64,000 nt of DNA from CAYNHZ01 sp964397445. Lineage in GTDB: Bacteria > Bacteroidota > Bacteroidia > Bacteroidales > UBA932. This document shows, piece by piece, positions 34,101 to 41,934 of the stretch. The position numbers and the translations under genes are program-made. The stretch is taken from NCBI GenBank assembly GCA_964397445.1, contig CAYNHZ010000001.1:186001-250000 (forward strand). The letters run 5' to 3'. Under the pieces are notes generated by a model. It did not search any database. It saw only the letters and a program-made list of their open reading frames with translations, and was not told where the DNA came from. Numbering within the stretch: position 1 is the stretch's first letter; each line of letters starts with the position of its first letter.

Positions 34101-34916
34101 TTAATTTTCTCTATTGCCTCTTGGACGATTTTCGCGATTATCACGACCACCTTCACGGTTGCCGCCACGACGTCTATCGTTACCACCACGACCGCCACGA
34201 CCGCCACGACGATTGTCGTTGCCACCACGAGGAGCGTTCTGAGAAGCAGCTGCATTAGCAGCTACACCGGCATTTGGAGATAAATCACGCTTGCCATATA
34301 CTTCACCATTGCAAATCCATACTTTGATTCCAAGTACACCTACCTTAGTATGTGCCTCAGCCAAAGCATAGTCAATATCTGCACGGAAAGTATGAAGAGG
34401 AGTACGTCCCTCTTTGTATAGCTCTCTTCTTGCCATCTCTGCTCCTCCAAGACGACCGCTTATAAGTACTTTGATACCCTCTGCGCCCATTCTCATTGTT
34501 GTAGAAATAGCCATTTTGATAGCTCTACGGTAAGATACCCTACCCTCTACTTGACGTGCTATATTATTAGCTACGATATTTGCATCTACTTCCGGTCTCT
34601 TAACCTCAAAGATATTGATTTGAACCTCTTTGTTAGAGATTTTCTTCAACTCCTCTTTCAACTTGTCAACTTCTTGTCCCCCTTTCCCAATAATTGCACC
34701 GGGACGAGCGGTATGAATAGTGACAGTGATCAATTTGAGTGTCCTTTCAATAACAATCTTTGAAAGGTTAACTTTAGAAATACGAGCATTCAGATATTCA
34801 CGAATCTTCGCATCTTCCAAAATTTTGCCGGCATAATCAGTTCCACCGTACCAGTTAGAGTCCCAGCCGCGGATAATGCCTATTCTGTTGCTGATAGGAT
34901 TAATTTTTTGTCCCAT
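34101..34916 (-). CDS. rpsC: 30S ribosomal protein S3 with RGG-rich C-terminal tail
   Basis: The 271-residue protein has the KH domain of S3 ('TARPGAIIGKGGQEVDKLKEELKKI', residues about 68-92) and the C-terminal S3 domain ('GAEGIKVLISGRLGGAEMARRELYKEGRTPLHTFRADIDYALAEA'). It lines the mRNA entry tunnel and helps helicase activity. After about residue 218 comes an extra tail of some 50 residues dominated by Arg-Gly, Asn and Asp ('NRRGGRGGRGGNDRRRGGNR'), longer than the tails I know in Bacteroides S3. RGG tracts bind RNA and are low-complexity. It is the last gene of the operon, directly after rplV (1 base between). Confidence 0.95.
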   Translation of the reverse strand: MGQKINPISNRIGIIRGWDSNWYGGTDYAGKILEDAKIREYLNARISKVNLSKIVIERTLKLITVTIHTARPGAIIGKGGQEVDKLKEELKKISNKEVQINIFEVKRPEVDANIVANNIARQVEGRVSYRRAIKMAISTTMRMGAEGIKVLISGRLGGAEMARRELYKEGRTPLHTFRADIDYALAEAHTKVGVLGIKVWICNGEVYGKRDLSPNAGVAANAAASQNAPRGGNDNRRGGRGGRGGNDRRRGGNREGGRDNRENRPRGNREN

Positions 34917-34917
34917 A

Positions 34918-35364
34918 TTATTCCTCCCCTTTAACTACGGTTACTTTTTCTTTTTGTTCTTTCTTATCCTTTACACCAACTACCAAGGTAACGTGATGTG
35001 AACGCTTGCGAATGCGAGCAGCACGACCTTGAGGTGCAGTACGAATACGTTTAATAGTAGTACCCTCTCCAACCATTATGGTTTTAAGGATAACATTACC
35101 ATTTTCGAGTTCTTTACGATCTGCTTCATTCTTAGCTTCCCAGTTTGCTATTGCCGAACGGAGAAGTTTCTCAAGACGGGCAGCCGCCTCTTTCTTAGTG
35201 TATTTAAGAACATCTAATGCACGATTAACCTCCATACCTCTAACCATATCCGCAACAAGGCGCATTTTACGGGGAGATGTAGGAACATCATTCAATTTAG
35301 CAATAGCTGTTACTTTCTTTATTTCTTTAAGCCTGTCGGCCATTATTTTTTTACGTGATCCCAT
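34918..35364 (-). CDS. rplV: 50S ribosomal protein L22
   Basis: The 148-residue protein lines the nascent peptide exit tunnel. It has the L22 core 'VPTSPRKMRLVADMVRGMEVNRALDVLKYTKKEAAARLEKLLRSAIANW' and 'RTAPQGRAARIRKRSHHVTLVVG', the latter covering the extended hairpin at the macrolide site. The N-terminal MGSRKK start agrees with other Bacteroidota. The C-terminal KDKKEQKEKVTVVKGEE is an extra charged tail. Confidence 0.96.
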   Translation of the reverse strand: MGSRKKIMADRLKEIKKVTAIAKLNDVPTSPRKMRLVADMVRGMEVNRALDVLKYTKKEAAARLEKLLRSAIANWEAKNEADRKELENGNVILKTIMVGEGTTIKRIRTAPQGRAARIRKRSHHVTLVVGVKDKKEQKEKVTVVKGEE

Positions 35365-35389
35365 TATTGTAATTCTTTACATTAATTGA

Positions 35390-35656
35390 TTAACGATTAC
35401 CCGCGTGACCTTTGAAGGTACGGGTTGGTGCAAATTCTCCGAGCTTATGGCCAACCATATTTTCAGTAACATATACCGGAATAAATTTATTTCCGTTATG
35501 AACAGCTATAGTGTGACCAACGAAGTCAGGTGATATCATACTGGCACGAGACCAAGTCTTGATAACTTCTTTTTTGGTGCCACCTTCATTCATAGCTAAA
35601 ACTCTCTTCTCGAGACTTGCTTGAATATAGGGGCCTTTTCTAAGTGATCTACTCAT
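35390..35656 (-). CDS. rpsS: 30S ribosomal protein S19
   Basis: The 88-residue protein shows the S19 signature: 'SRSLRKGPYIQASLEKRVLAM', 'KTWSRASMISPDFVGHTIAVHNG', and 'VTENMVGHKLGEFAPTRTFKGHAG'. It binds the head of the 30S near the A-site tRNA. Normal length and position between rplB and rplV. Confidence 0.97.
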   Translation of the reverse strand: MSRSLRKGPYIQASLEKRVLAMNEGGTKKEVIKTWSRASMISPDFVGHTIAVHNGNKFIPVYVTENMVGHKLGEFAPTRTFKGHAGNR

Positions 35657-35675
35657 TTTTCTCTATTTTATTCCG

Positions 35676-36500
35676 TTATTTTTTCCTTCTTTCAATGATA
35701 AATTTATTGGAAGTACTCTTTGGATTACGAGTCTTATAACCCTTAGCAGGAATACCTTTACGTGAACGAGGATGTCCTCCTGATGCACGTCCTTCACCAC
35801 CACCCATAGGGTGATCAACAGGGTTCATAACAACGCCACGGTTGCGAGGTCTGCGACCTAACCAACGTCTGCGTCCTGCTTTTCCATGAGATTCCAAAAT
35901 ATGGTCAGGATTTGATACTGTCCCAACAGTTGCACGACAAGAGATCGAAATCATCCTTGTCTCACCTGAAGGGAGACGAAGAATAGCGTGTTTGCCTTCA
36001 CGTGCTGTAAGTTGAGCATAAGCTCCTGCACTACGTGCCATTGCAGCACCTTGTCCCGGGCGAAGCTCAATGTTGTGAACCAAAGTACCAAGTGGAATTT
36101 CCGATAGAGGGAGAGAGTTACCGACTTCAGGAGCTACACCTGAACCGGAAGCAATCGTTTGACCGACTTTCATCCCGTTGGGAGCTATGATATAGCGTTT
36201 TTCTCCATCTGCATACACCACAAGTGCAATACGAGCACTGCGGTTAGGATCATATTCTATTGTCTTAACAGTAGCGGTGTAATTATCTTTATCACGAAGG
36301 AAATCGATAATACGATACATCTTTTTGTGTCCGCCACCAAGATAGCGCATAGTCATTTTACCTTGATTGTTACGCCCACCTGAACTTTTTAAAGGTTCGA
36401 GTAGCGATTTCTCAGGAACTGTGCAAGTTATATCATCAAATGCGCTAATTACTTTATTTCTTGTACCGGGTGTTACCGGTTTAAATTTACGTACTGCCAT
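35676..36500 (-). CDS. rplB: 50S ribosomal protein L2
   Basis: The 274-residue protein holds the L2 domains and the catalytic-centre-proximal segment 'RNRGVVMNPVDHPMGGGEGRASGGHPRSRKG', including the conserved histidine at the peptidyl transferase site. The start is the ATG at 36500 (MAVRKFKPVTPGTRN), the normal L2 N-terminus; an upstream in-frame start at 36527 would run into rplW. It is the fourth gene of the operon. Confidence 0.97.
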   Translation of the reverse strand: MAVRKFKPVTPGTRNKVISAFDDITCTVPEKSLLEPLKSSGGRNNQGKMTMRYLGGGHKKMYRIIDFLRDKDNYTATVKTIEYDPNRSARIALVVYADGEKRYIIAPNGMKVGQTIASGSGVAPEVGNSLPLSEIPLGTLVHNIELRPGQGAAMARSAGAYAQLTAREGKHAILRLPSGETRMISISCRATVGTVSNPDHILESHGKAGRRRWLGRRPRNRGVVMNPVDHPMGGGEGRASGGHPRSRKGIPAKGYKTRNPKSTSNKFIIERRKK

Positions 36501-36504
36501 AGGA

Positions 36505-36795
36505 TTAAATATTGCTGTAGAAATCAATCTTATCTTCTCCGGCCAAAGTCACATAAGCTTTCTTAAAGTGATTTGTACGGCCTGTCAATAATCCCGCTTT
36601 TGTAAAGCGGCTCTTACGTTTTCCGTGGTAATTAACGGTATTAACATCTTTTACCGTAACACCATACTGCTGCTCAACCGCATTTTTTATCTCTACCTTA
36701 TTGGCATCGCGGTCAACTAAAAAACCATAACGATTCATTTTGTTGCCCTGAATCGTCATTTTTTCAGTTACTATAGGCTTAATTAATATTCCCAT
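36505..36795 (-). CDS. rplW: 50S ribosomal protein L23
   Basis: The 96-residue protein matches L23: 'IKPIVTEKMT', 'YGFLVDRDANKVEIKNAVEQQYGVTVKDVNTVNYHGK'. It sits at the tunnel exit and contacts trigger factor and SRP. It is separated from rplB by 4 bases and from rplD by 11. Confidence 0.95.
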   Translation of the reverse strand: MGILIKPIVTEKMTIQGNKMNRYGFLVDRDANKVEIKNAVEQQYGVTVKDVNTVNYHGKRKSRFTKAGLLTGRTNHFKKAYVTLAGEDKIDFYSNI

Positions 36796-36806
36796 ATCTC
36801 TTGCGG

Positions 36807-37433
36807 TTATTTACGTCTTTCAGCCAAAATGTCTTGAACACCATCGAAAAATACAACCTGATAAGCATTCATAATGCTATAGGTGTTAATTTCATCAACA
36901 GTTATCACTTTAACATTTTGCAAATTACGAGACGAAGTGTAAATATTTTCTGAATTTTCAGGAAGAACAAACAATGTCCTTCTGCCATTTGCCTTGAGGT
37001 TCTCAAGTATTTGGATAAATTCCTTAGTTTTAGGAGCATCCATTGTGAAAGGCTCAACAAATATCAGCGCATTATCTTGAGCTTTGTATGACAAAGCAGA
37101 ATAACGAGCAAGTTGTTTTAACTTTTTATTGAGTTTAAACCCATAATCACGTGGTTTGGGACCAAAAGCCCTTCCACCACCAACATAAGTTGGGGACTTG
37201 ATACTACCGTGACGAGCACCTCCACCACCTTTTTGGCGACCCATTTTCTTGGTGCTGTAATCTACTTCCCATTTCTCTTTGGTTTTATGAGTACCTTGGC
37301 GTTGATTTGCAAGATACTGTTTAACATCAAGATAAATGGCGTGGTCATTTGGTTCTATACCAAAAATCTCAGTGTCGAGGGATACTTTTTTCCCAGACTC
37401 TTTTCCATCAATTTTGTAAACCGATAATTCCAT
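36807..37433 (-). CDS. rplD: 50S ribosomal protein L4
   Basis: The 208-residue protein has the L4 long loop 'RQGTHKTKEKWEVDYSTKKMGRQKGGGGARHGSIKSPTYVGGGRAFGPKPRDY', which reaches the exit tunnel, and the globular part ending with 'VVFFDGVQDILAERRK'. In E. coli L4 represses the S10 operon through its leader; no similar structure was identified here, but a small CCGCA/TGCGG hairpin lies in the leader of rplC. Confidence 0.96.
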   Translation of the reverse strand: MELSVYKIDGKESGKKVSLDTEIFGIEPNDHAIYLDVKQYLANQRQGTHKTKEKWEVDYSTKKMGRQKGGGGARHGSIKSPTYVGGGRAFGPKPRDYGFKLNKKLKQLARYSALSYKAQDNALIFVEPFTMDAPKTKEFIQILENLKANGRRTLFVLPENSENIYTSSRNLQNVKVITVDEINTYSIMNAYQVVFFDGVQDILAERRK

Positions 37434-37437
37434 AGCT

Positions 37438-38073
37438 CTAATCCTCCAATGTTACATATGAACCTTTAGCTCCGGGGATAGAACCCTTTACTAAAACCAA
37501 ATTATTTTCAGGAATGATCTTGATAACTCTGAGATTCAAGACCTTAACTCTGTCTCCTCCCATATGTCCTGCCATTTTCATACCTTTAAATACTCTTGAT
37601 GGCCACGAAGACGCACCTAATGATCCGGGATGGCGAAGTCTGTTGTGCTGACCGTGAGTCTGCCCTCCAACTCCTTGGAATCCGTGACGTTTAACTACGC
37701 CCTGAAAACCCTTTCCCTTAGAGATTCCTGTTACGTCAACCCAATCTATATTGTTTTCCCAATTTAGATCTAAGTCTGTAACTGTGATAGTGTCGCCAAG
37801 CTTCATTTTTTCAGTGTCGAAATTTGTAAATTCAACAATTTTGCGCTTTGGCGTGGTTCCTGCCTTTTCAAAATGCCCCTTTAGGGCTTTGCTGGTGTGT
37901 TTTTCTTTAATTTCGTCATAGGCAAGTTGTACAGCGGCATAACCATCTTTCTCTACTGTACGAATCTGCGTGACAACACAGGGACCAGCCTCAATAACGG
38001 TGCATGGTATATTTTTACCATCAGCATCGAAAACGGAAGTCATTCCGATTTTTTTTCCAATTAATCCAGGCAT
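37438..38073 (-). CDS. rplC: 50S ribosomal protein L3
   Basis: The 211-residue protein has the L3 core: 'GLIGKKIGMTSVFDADGKNIPCTVIEAGPCVVTQIRT', 'DVTGISKGKGFQGVVKRHGFQG', 'GQHNRLRHPGSLGASSWPSRVFKGMKMAGHMGG'. It is the first gene of this operon; the usual preceding gene rpsJ (S10) is absent, and a promoter-like region sits directly upstream. Confidence 0.96.
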   Translation of the reverse strand: MPGLIGKKIGMTSVFDADGKNIPCTVIEAGPCVVTQIRTVEKDGYAAVQLAYDEIKEKHTSKALKGHFEKAGTTPKRKIVEFTNFDTEKMKLGDTITVTDLDLNWENNIDWVDVTGISKGKGFQGVVKRHGFQGVGGQTHGQHNRLRHPGSLGASSWPSRVFKGMKMAGHMGGDRVKVLNLRVIKIIPENNLVLVKGSIPGAKGSYVTLED

Positions 38074-38100
38074 TGGTTTTTAATTAAATTAGTGTTAATC

Positions 38101-38144
38101 AATAAATTAAACTATTCCGCATAATTTTGCGGGCTGCAAAGATA
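38101..38144 (-). promoter_or_regulatory. Promoter and leader of the rplC operon
   Basis: TATCTTTG (minus strand, 38144-38137) matches the -7 consensus. The leader of about 60 bases contains a short hairpin, CCGCA(6 bases)TGCGG, at about 38118-38133. No -33 TTG at the usual spacing was seen. The position shows the operon starts at rplC. Confidence 0.45.
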
Positions 38145-38198
38145 ATAAAATTTCTTAACAACTAACTATCAAGCGATTATTTTTTTGTAATAGGGAGC

Positions 38199-38924
38199 TT
38201 ACTTCACTGTTATCCTCTCCCAAAGAGATTGCGGCAGCAAATTCCAGAAAAAGACAAGGATCGAGTAACGCCAATCTATCACTTTTACCCTCTTTTTCTT
38301 TTTTACAGCCTTAATTATTTGGTCTGCCACATATGAAGGATCCATCTGCATAGGATAATTTTTCCCTTCGATGAGTGCCGTATGTGCAAATCCGGGGCGA
38401 ATGTCTGTTATTTTTATATTAAGGTGTTCCATATTGGATAGCTGAACAAGACAGTCCAAATAGTGTCTGTTAAAACGTTTAGTAGCCGAATATGCAGGGG
38501 CGGTACCAAGTCCCTTTGTCCCTGCAATAGAGGATATCGCAACGATATGCCCCCCTGTTCCCCTCTCCTTAAAATAGTTAAAGATATGATCTACAACCCT
38601 CACAAAACCTTTTGCATTTGTCTCTACAGTTTTTAATTCGAATTCAGGATTCAACTCTTGATTTTGCCACCCGATTCCTGAACACTGTATCAAGGTGTCA
38701 ATGCCTCCGATTTTCTCGATCAGGGTATCAATCCTTAAAGGGGTATCATCTGCACAAATATCAATTCTCTCGGTAAAACACCTGTCCGGAGCCCTTTTTA
38801 CTAAATTTTCAAGAAGTTCTACGCGTCTTCCAGCAAGGGCTAATCTGTATCCCGAATCTAATAATTTTGATGCAATCTCATATCCAAAACCGGATGTTGC
38901 ACCTATAATAAGTATATTTTTCAT
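38199..38924 (-). CDS. Short-chain dehydrogenase/reductase (SDR)
   Basis: The 241-residue Rossmann oxidoreductase has the NAD(P) loop 'IIGATSGFGYEIASKLL' (TGxxxGxG variant GATSGFG), 'LIQCSGIG' in place of NNAG, catalytic Ser in 'IVAISSIAGTKG' and 'YSATK' supplying Tyr and Lys. The substrate cannot be deduced. A C-terminal hydrophobic stretch ('WRYSILVFFWNLLPQSLWERI') may associate it with the membrane, as in several Bacteroidota SDRs. Arg after the first strand (AGRRVELL) suggests NADP(H). Confidence 0.9.
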   Translation of the reverse strand: MKNILIIGATSGFGYEIASKLLDSGYRLALAGRRVELLENLVKRAPDRCFTERIDICADDTPLRIDTLIEKIGGIDTLIQCSGIGWQNQELNPEFELKTVETNAKGFVRVVDHIFNYFKERGTGGHIVAISSIAGTKGLGTAPAYSATKRFNRHYLDCLVQLSNMEHLNIKITDIRPGFAHTALIEGKNYPMQMDPSYVADQIIKAVKKKKRVKVIDWRYSILVFFWNLLPQSLWERITVK

Positions 38925-38940
38925 ATAATTCTATTTGATA

Positions 38941-38987
38941 CAAATATAACCCTTTAAAACATAACTTTCCATCTTTTTGTATATTTG
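38941..38987. promoter_or_regulatory. Divergent -7 elements between SDR and lipoprotein genes
   Basis: CAAATATA at 38941-38948 is TATATTTG on the minus strand for the SDR gene, and TATATTTG at 38980-38987 on the plus strand serves the lipoprotein gene starting at 39009. The two face outward about 30 bases apart. Confidence 0.4.
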
Positions 38988-39008
38988 CACAAACTAAAAT
39001 AGTTACAT

Positions 39009-39794
39009 ATGACACATTTTTTAAAGATTTTTATTGCAGCAACAGCTCTTCTTATGACAACTTCTTGCCAAAAAGATACCAAATACAGCGAACTTATAAT
39101 TGGAAATTGGATTCACACCGAACTGAATGGTAAAGATGTTTCTACAAATGATATCTTTGTTTTGAGCTTCTCAAAAGATAAAATTATCCTTTCAAGGGGT
39201 TATAATATTGATGATAGCCATAAAGAGTGGGCAGAAAACGAAGAGAGTACATATAGCTTGAAAAACGGACACATCATTTTTCGTTCAGTGAACAAATTTG
39301 GCACCGTAAACGATATTGATTTCAAAATAAGGAAGATAACTAAAGAAAAACTTGAAATTACTGTTCACTATATGGCGATAAATGGTAATAAAGTATTGGA
39401 TTACAGCACCTATACTATGTCAAAGGGGAATAGTAATCACAAAAAAGAGATCTTAGGTTTATGGGAGGGGAGAAATGTCACTCCGGGAGTTTCGGCAGAC
39501 TCTAAAGAGGGAGAATTGCACAGATGGGAGTACTTTGCAGATGGTAGTTATAAATACTATTCAAAAAACGAACTTGGAGTCTGGGTAGAAAAAGTTGATA
39601 ATCAAGGTAAATATTTTCTTTATGGAGAATATCTTACCTCTAATTGGACAAATGATTATGTTTCAAATAAAGTGGGGACTGCATTTGAGTGCTGGGAAAT
39701 CGATATTAGCGACAATAGTACTACAATGAATTGGGAAGGGCGCAGATCGAGTAGTAAAAAGGTCTATTTTTCAATGAAAAAAATATCTCAATAG
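39009..39794 (+). CDS. Lipocalin-like lipoprotein with two repeat units
   Basis: The 261-residue protein has a lipoprotein signal (THFLKIFIAATALLMTTSC, lipidated Cys20). It has two related beta-rich halves, each opening with a 'GxW' strand: 'LIIGNWIHTELNGKDVS' (about residue 30) and 'EILGLWEGRNVTPG' (about 148), the pattern of lipocalin-like (DUF4923/DUF5004-like) Bacteroidota lipoproteins. 'YSTYTMSKG' and 'KVYFSMKKIS' close the halves. It probably faces the periplasm or cell surface; ligand unknown. Confidence 0.75.
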   Translation: MTHFLKIFIAATALLMTTSCQKDTKYSELIIGNWIHTELNGKDVSTNDIFVLSFSKDKIILSRGYNIDDSHKEWAENEESTYSLKNGHIIFRSVNKFGTVNDIDFKIRKITKEKLEITVHYMAINGNKVLDYSTYTMSKGNSNHKKEILGLWEGRNVTPGVSADSKEGELHRWEYFADGSYKYYSKNELGVWVEKVDNQGKYFLYGEYLTSNWTNDYVSNKVGTAFECWEIDISDNSTTMNWEGRRSSSKKVYFSMKKISQ

Positions 39795-39797
39795 GGT

Positions 39798-41156
39798 TTA
39801 TATTAAAACTAATATGTAGATCTGGCCAACATAAACCAACACCCCTGCTATATATCCAAGGAATGTTACAAGGGTAAAATTCTTGAGATACCACATAAAA
39901 TTGATCTTCTCTAAGCCCATTGCTACAACACCTGCTGCTGATCCTATTATTAGTAAACTTCCCCCAACTCCAGCACAATACGCCAATAGATGCCAAAATA
40001 TACCATCTTGAACAAAAAAGGCAGCATAGGCAGGATCTGCTGCTGTCGCTATTGTTCCAATGTCATTGACAGGATACATCCCGATCGCTGCTGCTACAAG
40101 AGGTACATTATCCACAATAGAGGAGAGCATACCTATTAATGTGTTGATTACATATACATTGTGAACCTCATTATCAAGCCATCCTGAAAAAGAACTAAGT
40201 ACACCTACACACTCTAAAGAAGATACTGCCAACAATATTCCGAGGAAAAACAGAATAGTCGGCATATCTATATTTCTTATGATTTTAGAAACTTTATATT
40301 TGGAAGAGTCATCTGTTTGCGGCCTATTCCTATGCATAATCTCTGTGACAATCCACATAGTTCCGAGCGACATAATCATCGCCAAATAGGGTGGCAGATG
40401 GGTAATTGTTTTGAAAACAGGGACAAAAAGCAACAATCCTACCCCTAAAAAGAGTATAATAAAACTATCTTTTGTGGGGATCGTTCTCGGTACGAAAAAA
40501 GTCTCCTCAGCCCCCCTCTCCTCCAACGATCCTTTGAGAAATCGGGAGACAAAAAAGGTGGGTATTAAAAGGGAGACGATTGAGGGGAGCATCAACGCAG
40601 GAATAATATTTGCCGTAGTAACATTCCCTTTCATCCACAACATAATCGTAGTGACATCCCCTATCGGCGACCAAGCCCCACCACTATTTGCTGCTATTAC
40701 TATCACACCTGCAAACATCCATCTCTCTTTCTGGTCGGTGAGCAGCTTCCTCATAAGTGCAACCATAATTATAGCAGTAGTCATATTGTCAAGAGCTGCC
40801 GACATAAAGAAAGTGAGCACCGCTATGATCCATAGAAGTTTGATTTTATTTCGTGTCTTTATACTATCTGTTATGAACCTAAACCCTTCATGTATATCTA
40901 TAAGGTCAACTATGGTCATTGCCCCTATTAAATAAAAAATAATTTCTGCAGCTGAAGCCAAAGATTTAAACATCTCATCATTTATATGTTTAGCATTCAA
41001 TCCGTATTCTGGATTACCTATTGCAAAAACAAGTAAAGTCCATAGTGATGAGGCCATTACGAGAGCTATTGCCGCTTTGTTTATTTGTGTTTTATGTTCC
41101 AAAGCTATAAAAATGTATCCTATCAGGAATACAGAGACCATTATGGTAACTATCAT
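39798..41156 (-). CDS. nhaD: Na+/H+ antiporter NhaD
   Basis: The 452-residue membrane protein has about 11-12 membrane segments and the NhaD/IT-superfamily motifs 'AALDNMTTAIIMVALMRKLL', 'VIAANSGGAWSPIGDVTTIMLWMKG' and 'GMLSSIVDNVPLVAAAIGMYP', which form the cation path. It would expel sodium in exchange for protons. It is monocistronic, converging on the lipoprotein gene with a 3-base gap. The extra N-terminal MIVTIM could be dispensable since a second Met lies 6 residues downstream. Confidence 0.92.
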   Translation of the reverse strand: MIVTIMVSVFLIGYIFIALEHKTQINKAAIALVMASSLWTLLVFAIGNPEYGLNAKHINDEMFKSLASAAEIIFYLIGAMTIVDLIDIHEGFRFITDSIKTRNKIKLLWIIAVLTFFMSAALDNMTTAIIMVALMRKLLTDQKERWMFAGVIVIAANSGGAWSPIGDVTTIMLWMKGNVTTANIIPALMLPSIVSLLIPTFFVSRFLKGSLEERGAEETFFVPRTIPTKDSFIILFLGVGLLLFVPVFKTITHLPPYLAMIMSLGTMWIVTEIMHRNRPQTDDSSKYKVSKIIRNIDMPTILFFLGILLAVSSLECVGVLSSFSGWLDNEVHNVYVINTLIGMLSSIVDNVPLVAAAIGMYPVNDIGTIATAADPAYAAFFVQDGIFWHLLAYCAGVGGSLLIIGSAAGVVAMGLEKINFMWYLKNFTLVTFLGYIAGVLVYVGQIYILVLI

Positions 41157-41259
41157 AAACGTTTTTGTTAAACTCAGCGAAGATATAAAGGAAAGAAATA
41201 GAAACCATAAATAAGAATATTATTTTTACCTTTGAAATAAATAAAATACAACATTTCTG

Positions 41260-41898
41260 ATGAAAATATGCAGTACACTAATCCTATTACTTATTTCAAC
41301 ATCAATTTCTGCACAAAATTACAAAGGTTTTTCAGGGGGAATGATGCTCCATACGGGGTATCTCCAAAGTAAAAATTTCACCATTTCGAGTAACTCTACT
41401 GAATATAATAATAACCATATTAAAAGTGCCCCTTTTGGGATAGGTGGACTTCTGCGATTCCATTTTGGATCAGAGACAGATCAGGTAAGAGTGGGGATGG
41501 AGGGTTATAGAAGTGCTGCAAATTACAAACCTCTTGACAGCAATGTTTCAATAGGCTGGGGTGGATTATTTGTGGATTATATCAGACATTTTAAGGGGAG
41601 GGTAGATCCGTTTGTAGGGGTCAACTTCGGAGGGGGAGGGGTTAAAAACCTCATAGTGCTTGACGGAGACAATACCAACTATACGGCGGAAAACAATGCC
41701 ACATATAGAAGATACCCTTTTATAGCCATAACCCCTTTTGTGGGGATAGAGATCGAAATAACTAAAAAATTGAGATTCATTTTTAAAGCCGATTACCTAT
41801 TTAATATCAACAATCGTCAGAACGATTTTCCTGAAGGACCACGCTTCTACGCAGGTATTATCTTCTATAGAATGAAAGAAAAGGCTTCACATCAATAA
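41260..41898 (+). CDS. Outer-membrane beta-barrel protein
   Basis: The 212-residue protein has a signal peptide (MKICSTLILLLISTSISAQ) and alternating strands, 'GFSGGMMLHTGYLQSKNFTIS', 'IGGLLRFHFGSETDQVRVGMEGYRS', 'GGLFVDYIRHFKGRVDPFVGVNFGGGGV', 'FIFKADYLFNIN', 'YAGIIFYRMKEK'. This fits an eight-strand barrel. A TACCTTTG -7 element lies at 41227-41234. It precedes the transglutaminase gene by 36 bases; function unknown. Confidence 0.75.
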   Translation: MKICSTLILLLISTSISAQNYKGFSGGMMLHTGYLQSKNFTISSNSTEYNNNHIKSAPFGIGGLLRFHFGSETDQVRVGMEGYRSAANYKPLDSNVSIGWGGLFVDYIRHFKGRVDPFVGVNFGGGGVKNLIVLDGDNTNYTAENNATYRRYPFIAITPFVGIEIEITKKLRFIFKADYLFNINNRQNDFPEGPRFYAGIIFYRMKEKASHQ

Positions 41899-41934
41899 AA
41901 TTAAAATATTAAAAGCAATAATTGAATTGTAAAT

